Source of the DNA: Diplonema papillatum
Taxonomy: Eukaryota; Euglenozoa; Diplonemea; Diplonemida; Diplonemidae
Direction: 5' to 3'
Assembly (NCBI GenBank): GCA_030068145.1
Contig: JAPJBO010000310.1
Coordinates: 62,001 to 126,000, forward strand
DNA length: 64,000 nt
The notes under the pieces are model-generated. The model did not search any database. It was not told where the DNA came from and was given only the letters and a program-made list of their open reading frames with translations. Positions within the stretch are counted from its first letter, which is position 1. The number at the start of each line of letters is the position of its first letter. Below are positions 19,913 through 30,480 of this stretch, one piece after another. The position numbers were made by a program, and so were the translations under genes.

Positions 19913-21640
19913 CATGCAGGGTCAAAACCTTGTGTCTTTTTGGAAATGGCAAAAAAAAAACGGAGAAGCGAGTGGCCGTCCCGGAAGACGAGGAGATTCC
20001 GGCTTCAGACGCGAGCCCGGGGGTTGACGCGCAGGTGGGCGCCGAGCGACCGAAGGCGACGCGACGGGAAGGCGGAGTCCCCCCCCCAACAGCAACACCC
20101 CCAGTGCCGCCAGCACCCCCAAAAGAAACGGTGGCACCCCAGCCCCTCCAGCACGTCGCGGCCAAAACGGCAGAGGGAGCGCGGGTGGAAGGCACAGGGG
20201 CAACAGGGAGCGGGATCCGGAGCCCCCCAAAGCACCCCCCCACCCAACACGACACCCTCATGCAGGTCGAGGCAGAGGCGGCGAGGAAGGCCACCCTCAA
20301 GCCACTCGAAGCAGGCAGGGCGGGCACGGCATCATCGCGCGACGGCTGGCGATGCGCACCACCGAGGGCAGCCCCGTCCGAGCCGTACAGGCAGAGACAG
20401 CAGTCGACGGGAACCAGGCGGGACCCGTTGGGGGTCGAGGATGGGCCATCCTCGTCGATCGTGCCGCCGCTGCCACCGGCCGGCCCAACCCCAAAGCCGC
20501 AGCTCCGCAAGGGGGAGACCGCCCCGGCCACTTCGAAGCCCCGATCCCCCCGGAAAAGGTCGACCCCCACCAAAAAAGCAAGGGCTACCAAAAGGCCCCA
20601 ATCCACACACACAGGCGCTCAGGCTGCAGGCAGCCGCGAAAGCCCTCCAGCCCCCCGAAAATCGCCAACCACCCCCCCAAAGACGGGAGCTCCCCCCCCC
20701 GAAAAGCGCCTCTGTATCCGAAACAAACCCACAGGCACCCCCCCCAAAACGAGAGCTCCCCCCCCCGAAAACCCCGCAGGCACCCCCCCAAAGACAAGAG
20801 CCACCCCCCCCGAAAAACGCACCTGCATCCAAAACAAACCCGCAGGCACTCAAGAGGAAAGACCCCCCGGTGGGACTGAGCAACCCACAACTCTTGAAAA
20901 AACCGCGCCCCCCGGGGGACGTCCAGCCACCACCGCCCCCCCCGAAAAAGGCACCAGCCCCCCCAGAAATAATAATAATCGCCGCCCATCAGCCACCGCC
21001 CCGGTTGAAGCGAAAAGACCCCCCCCGCTCCACATTCCTGGGTGAAAAAGACCGCCCCAAAAAAGCCCGCCATCAGGACCCTAACCTGAACAAGAGCGCC
21101 CACAACACCCAGGAACACCAACCTTGCCCGGGGCCCACTCCAAGACTGCTCGCAGAACAGTCACTTCCGGAGTGTGTCGCCCCCTCGAGCAAGATGAGCC
21201 CCGCAAACGGATTTCTGCCACAGTCTGCCAGGTTGCCCCGCCAGGCCCCCCAGACTGGTCCGTTACCATCCTCGTCTTTAGGGAGGATGAGCCGCGCGTT
21301 GCCGAAGTGCGTAGGGGAATCCAACTCGCCACTGGAACCCCTACGGGAGGGGGCGTCAGGACTGGCCAAGTCCCGCATGGAGGTTGGCCTCTCCATGTGA
21401 GTCCACGGGTGATTCCCGCTCCTTAAACGACTAATCCTGAGTTAAGGTTTTTTAGTGGGTAAATCCCGCCAGAAAAAGCGGCAGTCCCACACTCGCAAGT
21501 TTGGTCCGGCTTGTGGTCAGTGCGTAAGGCATTTTTCCCCTCAGTTACCAAAAAAAAAAAAAAAAAATTCCGGAAAATGGGTTTTTTGAATTTTAAAATT
21601 GTGGAACAAACTCTGCAGTAATTTTTGATGAAGTTGAGCA
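19913..21640. mobile_element. MITE copy split by a poly(A)-tailed insertion
   Basis: 19913-19960 is the GGAAATGGC end of a MITE. The MITE sequence resumes at about 21550-21640 (AATTCCGG...GAAGTTGAGCA) and then breaks off. Between them lies the insertion described in the next entry, placed exactly in the A-tract of the MITE. Confidence 0.7.
19961..21568 (+). mobile_element. retroposed insertion with Pro/Lys-rich ORF and poly(A) tail
   Basis: The insert ends in a run of about 19 A, consistent with target-primed insertion into the MITE A-run. It carries overlapping open frames (e.g. 19940-21400, 486 aa) dominated by Pro, Lys, Arg and Thr, with TPPKTRAPPPEN- and PPEKR-type repeats from about 20640. 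A short, more ordinary C-terminal stretch (WSVTILVFREDEPR, about 21260-21310) sits in another frame, so at least one frameshift or stop is likely. About 120 bp of 3' untranslated-like sequence precedes the A-run. No RT or endonuclease is present. It could be the nucleic-acid-binding ORF1 part of a LINE or a processed pseudogene. Confidence 0.5.
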
Positions 21641-22249
21641 GGGGCGTCCTCCAACCCGTCTGAATCTCAATTTTGCAGTGCCAGATTCGCCGGACACTAG
21701 GAAAGAGAGCCAGCCAAAACGGAGAAGGTTGTCGCTTTGCAGATCAGAATGAATCTCGTTTATTCATGTATACTCATATTTTTCCCAGGCTTTTCTTTGG
21801 TTTTCTTGTTTTCATCGGCGATTTGATCTGGTGTGCTGCTAGGCATATTGTTTGCCCATTGCTCCTTGTTTTTGTTCTTTGTCCCAGAGACTGATCTGGT
21901 GTGCTGCTAGGCACAGTCTACTGTTTGCCCTTTTGCTCCCTGCTATCGCTTGCTCCCTGTTTTGTCCAGAGATTGATCTGGTGTGCTGCTAGGCACATTC
22001 TTTGCTCTCTATTTTCATCTTTTGTTCCAGAGATTGCTGGTGCTCAGGCACTCACTTGTTTTCATATTTGTTTTATCCCCTTTTTAGCAGCTGTAACCAG
22101 CGCAGTGAGTTGGCAAAAAAAAAAAGTTGGAAAAAAAAAAAATTGCTCAACTTCATCCAAAATTTGCAGATTCATTTGGGGAATCGACATTCCAGAGAAT
22201 AGCCCCTAGTAGCTATTTATCCAACAAATAGTACTAAGAACCAGGGGGG
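21641..22249. repeat. unique stretch with three imperfect 70-80 bp tandem units
   Basis: TGATCTGGTGTGCTGCTAGG followed by CATATT/CACAGT/CACATT and ...CCAGAGA recurs at about 21823, 21893 and 21973. The end (22110-22170) contains a short inverted MITE fragment (AAATTGCTCAACTTCATCC). No gene is seen. Confidence 0.6.
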
Positions 22250-22569
22250 AGGTTGGTGGCTGGTCTTCACTTTGGCTCATCTTCACTTTGTCACCAGGAT
22301 ACAAAGTGAAGATCCTGCCCCGGATACAAAGTGAAGATCCTGTTTGGATACAAAGTGAAGATCTCTAAAGTGAAGATCCTGTTTGGATACAAAGTGAAGA
22401 TCCTGTTTGGATACAAAGTGAAGATTTTAAGTCGAAAAATCTTCACTTTGTATCCAAACTGGATCTTCACTTTGGATCCGGGGTAAAAAGTGAAGATCCT
22501 GTTAGAATCCAAAGTGAAGATTTTTAGTCGAAAAAATCTTCACTTTGTATCTGGTCAAAATGTCTCTAG

Positions 22570-22781
22570 CATGCAGGGTCAGAACCTTGTGTCTTTTTGG
22601 AAATGGCCAAAAAAAAAATTCCGGAAAAAAAATGGGGTTTTTGAATTTTAAAAGTTTGGAACAATCTCTGCAGTAATTTTTGAGGAAGTTGAGCAAATTT
22701 TTTTTTTTCCAAACATTTTTTTAGGGCTCCATCGGCCCCGCGGGAGCGTTTTAAAAAGACACAAGGTTTTGACCCTGCATG
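22570..22781. mobile_element. CATGCAGGGTC MITE copy, duplication CTAG
   Basis: Complete copy flanked by CTAG, inside the AAAGTGAAGATC element and therefore younger than it. Confidence 0.9.
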
Positions 22782-22984
22782 CTAGCAGGTCACTCAACAG
22801 CTCAGTCAGAAGACTGTCCAGGCCTTGTGACCCTGGATGGCGTTTTACCCTGCCCCTCCCCCTGGCCTCAGTGGTGCAAGCACCACGCGCTCTTCAAACC
22901 CACCCACTCAGCCCACACCAAATCATCAACCACACCATCTCACACCCCCATCTCACCCACTCACACCATCAAAATGCACTGTAA

Positions 22985-23197
22985 CATGCAGGGGCAAAAC
23001 CTTGTGTCTTCTTGGAAATGGCCAAAAAAAAAAATTTCGGGAAAAAAATGGGTTTTTTGAATTTTAAAAGTTTGGAACAAACTCTGCAGTAATTTTTGAG
23101 GAAGTTGAGCAAAAAATTTTTTTTCCAAAAAAAATTTTAGGGCTCCATCGGCCCCGCGGGAGCGTTTTAAAAAGACACAAGGTTTTGACCCTGCATG
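22985..23197. mobile_element. CATGCAGGGTC MITE copy, duplication GTAA
   Basis: Complete copy flanked by GTAA, about 200 bp from the previous copy and in the same orientation. Confidence 0.9.
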
Positions 23198-24821
23198 GTA
23201 AACACCACAGTCAGCCAGGAGACAAAGTGAAGATTTTTCGACTTAAAATCTTCACTTTGTCTCCAAACTGGATCTTCACTTTGTATCCAAACAGGATCTT
23301 CACTTTGTACCCAGGAGACAAAGTGAAGATTTTTCGACTTAAAATCTTCACTTTGTCTCCAAACAGGATCAGGATCTTCACTTTGTATCCTGGGTACAAA
23401 GTGAAGATCTCCAAAGTGAAGATCCAGTTTGGATACAAAGTGAAGATTTTTCGACTTAAAATCTTCACTTTGTATCCAAACTGGATCTTCACTTTGTCTC
23501 CAAACAGGATCTTCACTTTGTATCCAAACAGGATCTTCACTTTGTACCCGGGAGACAAAGTGAAGATTTTTCGACTTAAAATCTTCACTTTGTATCCAAA
23601 CTGGATCTTCACTTTGTCTCCAAACAGGATCTTCACTTTGTATCCAAACAGGATCTTCACTTTGTACCCGGGAGACAAAGTGAAGATTTTTCGACTTAAA
23701 ATCTTCACTTTGTCTCCAAACTGGATCTTCACTTTGTCTCCAAACAGGATCTTCACTTTGTATCCTGGGTACAAAGTGAAGATCTCCAAAGTGAAGATCC
23801 AGTCTGGATACAAAGTGAAGATTTTTCGACTTAAAATCTTCACTTTGTCTCCAAACTGGATCTTCACTTTGTATCCAAACAGGATCTTCACTTTGTACCC
23901 AGGAGACAAAGTGAAGATTTTTCGACTTAAAATCTTCACTTTGTCTCCAAACAGGATCTTCACTTTGTATCCAAACAGGATCTTCACTTTGTACCCAGGA
24001 GACAAAGTGAAGATTTTTCGACTTAAAATCTTCACTTTGTCTCCAAACAGGATCGTCACTTTGTATCCTGGGTACAAAGTGAAGATCTCCAAAGTGAAGA
24101 TCCAGTTTGGATACAAAGTGAAGATTTTTCGACTTAAAATCTTCACTTTGTCTCCAAACAGGATCTTCACTTTGTATCCAAACAGGATCTTCACTTTGGA
24201 CCCGGGAGACAAAGTGAAGATTTTTCGACTTAAAATCTTCACTTTGTCTCCAAACTGGATCTTCACTTTGTATCCTGGATACAAAGTGAAGATCTCCAAA
24301 GTGAAGATCCAGTTTGGAGATTTTTCGACTTAAAATCTTCACTTTGTGGATCTTCACTTTGTACCCGGGAGACAAAGTGAAGATTTTTCGACTTAAAATC
24401 TTCACTTTGTCTCCAAACAGGATCTTCACTTTGTATCCTGGATACAAAGTGAAGATCTCCAAAGTGAAGATCCAGTTTGGAGATTTTTCGACTTAAAATC
24501 TTCACTTTGTCTCCAAACAGGATCTTCACTTTGTATCCGGGATGTAAAGTGAAGATCTCTAAAGTGAAGATCCTGTTTGGAGACAAAGTGAAGATGATCC
24601 AAAGTGAAGATCAGTAAAGTGAAGATCCAGTCAGGATACAAAGTGAAGATCCAGTTTGGATACAAAGTGAAGATCTTGGTTTCTCGTATCTAAAGTGAAG
24701 ATCTGTAAAGTGAAGATTTTTCGACTTAAAATCTTCACTTTGCATCCGGAGACAAAGTGAAGATGAGCCAAAGTGAAGACCTGCCAGGTTGGTTGCTTGG
24801 TTGGTGGTCTCAAAGCCTTGA

Positions 24822-24942
24822 ATGGAAGCAGGAGCGAAGTACAAGGTTCGTGCATCAGTGGCGAACAACCACTTGAACGGTGTTCAGCAACATGCCGGAC
24901 CAGAGCAGGAGTACCCTCTACCTGCAGAGGGGTACGAGTACT
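24822..24942 (+). pseudogene. Gag of retroelement A, N-terminal piece
   Basis: KYKVRASVANNHLNG...EQEYPLPAEGYEY aligns with copy B Gag (PYRVRLSEAFNYLHG...EKEFLLPDPNWLY). It is cut at 24942 by the Merlin-like element; removing that element and one CGAGTACT joins it in frame to 28442 (EYSRVLEAAVHQTEQ). A TGA immediately precedes the ATG at 24822, so the 5' coding part is either missing or begins here. Confidence 0.7.
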
Positions 24943-25089
24943 GGCAGGTCTCTACCCCGGCGAATCTCTACTCCGCCGGGGTAGAGATTGGTGAAGATCG
25001 GCGGAGTCAAGGTCGGCGGAGTCAAGGTCGGCGGAGTAAAGGTCCGGCGGAGTAAAGGTCGACGGAGTAAAGATCCACCCAAGGCAAAT

Positions 25090-25670
25090 TGATTTTTGAC
25101 CCAAAAATTTGGGTTCAAAATTTTGGGTCAAAATTTTGGGGTCAAAAATTTGGGTCAAAATTTTGGGTCAAAATTTTGGGTCAAAAATTTTGGGTCAAAA
25201 TTTTGGGTCAAAAATTTTGGTCAAAAATTTGGGTCAAAAATTTTGGGTCAAAATTTTTGGGTCAAAAATTTTGGGTCAAAAATTTGGGTCAAAAATTTTG
25301 GGTCAAAAATTTTGGGTCAAAATTTTGGGTCAAAAATTTGGGTCAAAAATTTTGGGTCAAAAATTTTGGGTCAAAAATTTTGGGTCAAAAATTTGGGTCA
25401 AAAATTTTGGGTCAAAAAATTTGGGTCAAAAATTTTGGGTCCAAAATTTTGGGTCAAAAATTTTGGGTCAAAATTTTTGGGTCGAAATTTTGGGTCAAAA
25501 ATTTTGGGTCGAAATTTTGGGTCAAAAATTTTGGGTCAAAAATTTTGGGTCAAAATTTTGGGTCAAAAATTTTGGGTAAAAATTTGGGTCAAAAATTTTG
25601 GGTCAAAAAATTTGGGTCAAAATTTTGGGTCAAAAATTTTGGGTCAAAATTTTTGGGTTCAAAATTTGGT
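25090..25670. repeat. tandem array of GGGTCAAAAATTTT units
   Basis: About 40 copies of a 13-16 bp unit (GGGTCAAAATTTT to GGGTCAAAAAATTT) inside the Merlin-like element. The same unit recurs at 37275-37540 and, inverted, at 17360-17440 and 39300-39650. ORFs reading FWVKNFGSK repeats are artefacts of the array. Confidence 0.9.
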
Positions 25671-25973
25671 TTGGTTCGGTTGAAAAATACTGCCTGCGTT
25701 GGCCGTGACATACATCACGTTTCCAGGGGACACCACGAGGAGGTGCAGGTCAGGTTTTGTCCCCCACCCACCCCACCCTCCCCCCATAGCGCATAATGGC
25801 ACAGAATGAAGAGGAAAACGGAGAACAATGCATTGTGCAAACAATGTGCTGAACAGCACAGGAGAGCATGGCTCTCACAAACAGAGAAGGGAATGTAATC
25901 ACGAAGTGTGCTGAGCAGCACAGAGAGCAACTGAAGTGTAGCTCTCACAAAATGAGGTAAAAAAAAAATGGAG

Positions 25974-27953
25974 CTACTCAGACGAGCTTCTTCTTCTGAG
26001 TGGAAGTCTTCTTCGCTTTGGAACATTAATCACAACTGGTGATTCTGGTGATCGCTTCCCAAAGGAAAGCTGGAGAGGCTGAGCAGCCTTGTATGCTCTT
26101 ACTTCCTGACGGATCTGTGAAACTGCAACAGTGTCTGAGGCTGCAAGTGGGTGTACAATTGTTTCAACCTGGGAAAACAAAGCAGGACAACGATGCTCAG
26201 GTTCTGCAGAAGACTCTGAAAGTTCAAAGGAAGGCGATTCAGAGTGCCAAGCATCATATTGCTCAAGCCCATGGTGCGGTGCAGGTGATTCTGATGCAAC
26301 AGGTGGAGCAGCAACAAGAGCAGGTTCAACAGCAAGTTCAACAAGGGGTGCAACAGGGGGGGCAGCAACAGGTGCAACAGGTACAGGAACAACAAGAGCA
26401 GGTTCAATAGCAAGTTCAACAAGGGGTGCAACAGGTGCAGGTGGTACATCAAGAGCAGGTGCCACAAGTGGAGCCTCAACAACAGGTGCAGCAGGTGCAA
26501 CAAGAGGACCAGAGCCATCTGAAGTTTCAGGCATCTGGTTGTATTGCAGCTTCATCACTTCTCCAACTGATATCATAGAGACATGAAATATATCCTGGCT
26601 AGTATTGCGAGTTCTCCAGTGTTCAAGTAGTGTTTGTTCCACCTTTTTGCCTGTTCGTGCACCTTTACTTTTCATAGCAAGCTTCAATCTCCCCCACAAT
26701 CCATCAGCAGCCTGAGTTCCTGCAGTCCAGCCCTTCAAATGGTAGTGATCAATCAATGCTGTAGCTCCATCAATGTTTCCTGCCTGCACAGCAGCAACAA
26801 TGTCTGTTTCAAGAACAAGACCCATGTCCATCCCAAAAGCTGCAGCAGACGATGTTTCTACTCTTCTCACCCAGGATGCAACATATTGGGTGAATTGCTG
26901 AGCTCCGTGATTCACCCAGGCATAGCGAACACACTCACGCCCATTTGGGACATCACGCCAGAAAAATGTTGGCTTGATCGGGTTGAAGCGCGATTTGTAT
27001 GCAGCAGCCCCGTCTGTTGAAATGAAGAGGGGCTCTTCGGGGGTACCAAGCTGAATGAGACCTGTTTCATTCAACAAGGCATCAAGTTCCTCGTTGCTGA
27101 TGGGAGGTGGGGGGGGTACAACAACGTGGGTCTTGGCATTTGTGAATTGACCACAGCCAGATGGGAGCTCAACAGTCTCCCCTGGTCGCACAGCGTGCTG
27201 CCATTTTTCAGGAAGCTCACGGATGATGCTCCCATTTGTGTTGCGGTCAACAACACCAACAAATCGAACATAGCAAAACTCTTGAGTTATGCCAGCACCT
27301 CTCTTCTTCAAACCAACTGAGAATTCATCGATCTCGATGCAGTGGTTTGGTCCTCCGAGAGGGAGGTCTCTTAGTTCAAAGAACTTCAAGCCTTTCAGTG
27401 TGACTTGGCTGACAAACTTGTTGTATCTGGCATGGGAAGTAGATGACAGTGGACTATTTGCATCTTGAGCACGGTGACAGATGCCAAAACTAAACCCCAT
27501 CACTTTGTTCATGAACTGAATGGGGCTGATGCCTGTGTGGCCATCCAGAGCTGTGCCACCTGTCTCACGTCTCATTGCTTCACAGAAGACTGTGCTGCCG
27601 TCAGTTGAACGTTTGCATGTTTTAGATGTGCAAGCCCAGCAAGGCCACCCATTTGCGCCACATATCCACTCACTTGTAATAGTCCCACACCCACACTTCA
27701 CTGTCTCTGGGAGCAGACCGTATCCTTGCATCACACTCACAACGCCATCCAATCCAAGCAGAGCAACTTGCAGGAGTGACAACTCTGGCTTTGCTCTTCT
27801 CTTCAAGTGAGCAGATCCACAGTAGTGAAGTTTTTCTCTCTCCTCCTTCTGTACACCTTCCATCCAACGACCCTTCCCTCTTTGAACATGTTGCTGGATG
27901 TTGCCTGCCATAATGTATATTCTTCCTTTTTCCTGTTGAGTTTGAGAGTTCAT
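25974..27953 (-). CDS. Merlin (IS1595/IS1016-like) transposase
   Basis: 659 aa, ATG at 27953-27951, antisense to the element's left-to-right reading. An N-terminal zinc-ribbon-like cluster (KCGCG at ~87, WICG at ~97, CWAC at ~105) precedes the DDE-type core: IEIDEFSVG (D~209), LFISTDGAAAYKS (D~314), YAWVNHGAQQF, then GTQAADGLWGRLK (~412-424), where Merlin relatives usually have NTIEG(F/L)W. The third acidic residue is therefore Asp (~417) rather than Glu. The C-terminal ~150 residues are Pro/Ala/Val-rich degenerate repeats (PVAPLVELA-EPALV). It would cut and paste the surrounding element. No stops interrupt it. Confidence 0.85.
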   Translation of the reverse strand: MNSQTQQEKGRIYIMAGNIQQHVQRGKGRWMEGVQKEEREKLHYCGSAHLKRRAKPELSLLQVALLGLDGVVSVMQGYGLLPETVKCGCGTITSEWICGANGWPCWACTSKTCKRSTDGSTVFCEAMRRETGGTALDGHTGISPIQFMNKVMGFSFGICHRAQDANSPLSSTSHARYNKFVSQVTLKGLKFFELRDLPLGGPNHCIEIDEFSVGLKKRGAGITQEFCYVRFVGVVDRNTNGSIIRELPEKWQHAVRPGETVELPSGCGQFTNAKTHVVVPPPPPISNEELDALLNETGLIQLGTPEEPLFISTDGAAAYKSRFNPIKPTFFWRDVPNGRECVRYAWVNHGAQQFTQYVASWVRRVETSSAAAFGMDMGLVLETDIVAAVQAGNIDGATALIDHYHLKGWTAGTQAADGLWGRLKLAMKSKGARTGKKVEQTLLEHWRTRNTSQDIFHVSMISVGEVMKLQYNQMPETSDGSGPLVAPAAPVVEAPLVAPALDVPPAPVAPLVELAIEPALVVPVPVAPVAAPPVAPLVELAVEPALVAAPPVASESPAPHHGLEQYDAWHSESPSFELSESSAEPEHRCPALFSQVETIVHPLAASDTVAVSQIRQEVRAYKAAQPLQLSFGKRSPESPVVINVPKRRRLPLRRRSSSE

Positions 27954-28433
27954 GAACGCACATCTTGTCTTTCACTGGTGGTCTTGCACTGGTGATTGTC
28001 AGGCCTGTGGTACTCAAAACCTGAAGGGAAAGGATGAACATTGTAGAGGGAACAAAAAAAGTTGAAATGAATGGAAAGGATTGAACTGTAGAACAGGAAA
28101 TGAAAAGAATGAACTGAACAAGTGACTGACTTCAGAAACTGACAGACTGTCTCCTGAAAGGCTGCCGCGTTTTTTTAACCAAATAGAAAATTTTGGCATG
28201 CCCCAGTGCAAAAAACTCGGGAATTTTCCGAGATTTTTTTTCAAAAATTTTCAGAAAATTTTTCAGGAATTTTTTTGAAAAATTTTCTTAGAAATTTTCT
28301 TGAATTTTTTTCTGAAAAATTTCAGAACCAAAACTTTGAACCCAAATCTCTTCCCTTTTTCGAACCAAGTTTTCCAGACCTTTACTCTGCAGGATAGAGC
28401 GTGGGTAAAGATTCGCCGGGGTAGAGACCTGCC

Positions 28434-29094
28434 CGAGTACTCCCGTGTGTTGGAGGCTGCCGTCCACCAGACAGAGCAGGCTGTGGCTATCATAGCCGAG
28501 CTGAGGCGCAGCAACACTGAGAAGGACCAACAGTTGCAAGCGCTGCAGCAACAGTTGTCGTTGTTGCTGAAGAAGGTGGAGGACCTCAGTGCCGGAGGAC
28601 AGAAGAAAGCAGCTCAAGACGGAGATGATGGCGATGTCGCAGTTGTTTTCCCAGCAGACGCCGAAGACGTCAAAGACTGGGTGGATGAAATTTCCACTGA
28701 CCCGCACCGGCTCATATTCCACTTGGAGTCGCGCTATCTCAGTGGAATGGCACATCTGCCAGGGGGCGAGCAGCTTGAGGAGGCGTTCCACAGCTTGCGC
28801 CTTTGGATCATGGGCGTCGCCTACTTCGACGGATGGCAAGGGACACCGCAAAGGCAGGCGGGCAACAACCTGCTTCAACTCGTCCGCGTGCAGCACAACT
28901 ACGTGCGGCACAAGGTTCCACGACGGGAGCTGAAGACAGAGCTAGCCAAGCAGGGTGAGGGTATGTCTGGCCCGGTAAATGCTGTGGACAAGGCCGCCGC
29001 TGTTGTGATGCAGCGGATGTCGGGGAAAGTGCAAAGGTCGACCCCCTCTTGGAAGCGTCAGGGTCAGGGAAAAGGTTCGGCCGGTGCGAAATGA
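28434..29094 (+). CDS. Gag of retroelement A, main part (fragment)
   Basis: It continues the Gag frame after the Merlin-like insertion: EYSRVLEAAVHQTEQ, a coiled-coil-like region (ELRRSNTEKDQQLQALQQQL), then the domain shared by copies B and C (DPHRLIFHLESRYLSGM..LPGGEQLEEAFHSLRLWIMG...GWQG...VRVQHNYVRHKVPRREL). It ends with a basic tail and a UGA (29092-29094) followed by CTG. No zinc knuckle is visible. After the UGA the same frame stays open into the recombinase. Confidence 0.8.
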
Positions 29095-30258
29095 CTGGGT
29101 CCGCCCCGGCTGGAGCCAAAAACGCCAGTCCCCGCAACAACAAACCGGATTCCTTCCGAAATCAAACTGCTTCCTCGTCGTCGAAGGCACTTAATGCCAA
29201 GGTCCGAAAACTCCACAACGGGCTTCATGCCTTGCAGCGTCTCTCAAAGAAGTCCGGTCATCCAACTCCTTCATCACAATCAAGCAAGCGACCCACACCT
29301 CACGACCCTCTTCGGCCGCCTTGTCTTCCAACACATCACTGGAGGCACGAGCCGTACGACTGTTCGACGAACTGGAGAAGGGAAGGTTTCAGGGGGTGTC
29401 GCGACTTTGAAACTACAGGACCTTGTGGCGAGCATGTGGGCATCGTCGACCACTTTGCAGCGCCGACATTTGTGGAGGCGATTCACCAGCTGGACCTCCC
29501 TCAACGACCTTCCACTAACCCCGGATTCGGCATGCCTGTTCGTAGTGGCAACTGGTGTCCGGCAACAGGGGATGCTCAGCTACACAAAGAGCCTCTCCGG
29601 GATTTTCCGCCACTTAGGCATTTGCAACCAATCCCTCCTGAGCTTGGCGGCTGCTCTGAGGGCCGTCGGAGCTGCGATACCCTGCCAGCAGGCGATGCCT
29701 ATGGAGAAGCACATCCTTGTAGCATGGGCGTTCAGCCAAAGCCCCCGGTTGTGTCTCGCGGCCTTGATTGCGTGGAAGACAGCGTCAAGGTGGACGGAGG
29801 TGTCGAATCTGTCGTCGGCGAACTTCCTTCTCGTCAAGCGAGACGAGGTCGTGATCGACTGGTTCACAATCCCAAAGGGGAGAAGGGCCATGCCGTTCAC
29901 GCACTCAAGGTGGGTGGTCATCAAGGGCGATCTGACAGAGGCGATCTTCTTGCTTCTGACTTCTCTGCCACCGTTCCAGAGGTTGACCTCATGGACGACT
30001 ACAAAGTTGGTGGGGGTGTGGCGAAGAAGCCCGCAACTGTCTCTGTACTCGGCTCACAGCATAAAGAGAGGCGCCCTGACCTACCTCTTCAAGAAGGTGG
30101 CTGCCGGCCATCTGATTCCAGAAGTTCTTCTCTCTCGGCTCGCCAAGCACAAGGTCAAGGAGGTCGAGGGGCTAGCCGAGGTGACCCTGAGGTACGGAGG
30201 CGACCCCCTGGCAATGGCAAGAGCTTTGAGAACCGACAAGGTGACCGCATTGCTCTGA
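29095..30258 (+). CDS. tyrosine recombinase of retroelement A
   Basis: In the Gag frame and open from the UGA; the first ATG is at 29194 (355 aa). Catalytic signature: R in KTASRWTEVS, HSIKRGALTYLF (HxxR), LAKHK (third His) and LRYGGDP (Tyr nucleophile). The enzyme would integrate the circular cDNA of the element without target duplication. It ends at a TGA overlapping the RT frame (minus-1 relative). Confidence 0.85.
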   Translation: MGPPRLEPKTPVPATTNRIPSEIKLLPRRRRHLMPRSENSTTGFMPCSVSQRSPVIQLLHHNQASDPHLTTLFGRLVFQHITGGTSRTTVRRTGEGKVSGGVATLKLQDLVASMWASSTTLQRRHLWRRFTSWTSLNDLPLTPDSACLFVVATGVRQQGMLSYTKSLSGIFRHLGICNQSLLSLAAALRAVGAAIPCQQAMPMEKHILVAWAFSQSPRLCLAALIAWKTASRWTEVSNLSSANFLLVKRDEVVIDWFTIPKGRRAMPFTHSRWVVIKGDLTEAIFLLLTSLPPFQRLTSWTTTKLVGVWRRSPQLSLYSAHSIKRGALTYLFKKVAAGHLIPEVLLSRLAKHKVKEVEGLAEVTLRYGGDPLAMARALRTDKVTALL

Positions 30259-30268
30259 ATGACTTTCT

Positions 30269-30480
30269 CATGCAGGGTCAAAACCTTGTGTCTTTTTGAA
30301 AATGGCAAAAAAAAAAAATTCCAGAAAAAAATGGGTTTTTTGAATTTTAAAAGTTTGGAACAAACTCTGCAGTAATTTTTGAGGAAGTTGAGCAAAAAAT
30401 TTTTTTTCCGAAAATTTTTTTAGGGCTCCGTCGGCCCCGCGGGAGCGTTTTAAAAAGACACAAGGTTTCGACCCTGCATG
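30269..30480. mobile_element. CATGCAGGGTC MITE copy, duplication TTCT
   Basis: Complete copy flanked by TTCT, placed between the recombinase and RT genes of retroelement A. Confidence 0.9.

Larger units (their letters stand above)
22258..24785. mobile_element. non-autonomous Merlin-like element built of AAAGTGAAGATC repeats
   Basis: Terminal inverted repeats GGC(T/A)GGTCTTCACTTTGG are flanked by the 8-bp duplication AGGTTGGT (22250-22257 and 24786-24793). The first bases GGCAGGTCT are shared with the Merlin-like element at 24943. Most of the interior is a dense array of direct and inverted copies of ATACAAAGTGAAGATC and GACAAAGTGAAGAT with TTTTTCGACTTAAAA or CCAGTTTGG spacers. Two MITEs (22570, 22985) sit inside. 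Long ORFs across the array on both strands are by-products of the 12-15 bp periodicity. Confidence 0.85.
24943..28433 (-). mobile_element. Merlin-like DNA transposon
   Basis: 3491 bp. The inverted repeats start GGCAGGTCTCTACCCCGGCG on the left and mirror it on the right (ending CGGGGTAGAGACCTGCC), flanked by the 8-bp duplication CGAGTACT (24935-24942, 28434-28441). Merlin/IS1016-type elements make 8-9 bp duplications. The left third is the GGGTCAAAAATTTT array, followed by the minus-strand transposase gene and an AT-rich right end with GGCATGCCCCAG. Confidence 0.88.

Noticed and set aside
23167..24462. ORFs of 360-430 aa on both strands (IFTLYPGYKVKI, SEDPVWRQ repeats)
   Set aside because: The AAAGTGAAGATC array inside a transposon generates them; no protein-like composition.
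23200..24770. Possible CRISPR-like array
   Set aside because: Repeats are 12-15 bp, in both orientations, with repeated rather than unique spacers, and bounded by transposon inverted repeats in a eukaryotic context.
25089..25796. Long ORFs with FWVKNFGSK repeats in three plus-strand frames
   Set aside because: They are products of the 13-16 bp GGGTCAAAAATTTT array; all frames are open because the unit has no stop in them.
26039..26586. Gln-rich plus-strand ORFs (QQVQQQVQQG repeats)
   Set aside because: Antisense of the Pro/Ala/Val repeat tail of the Merlin-like transposase.
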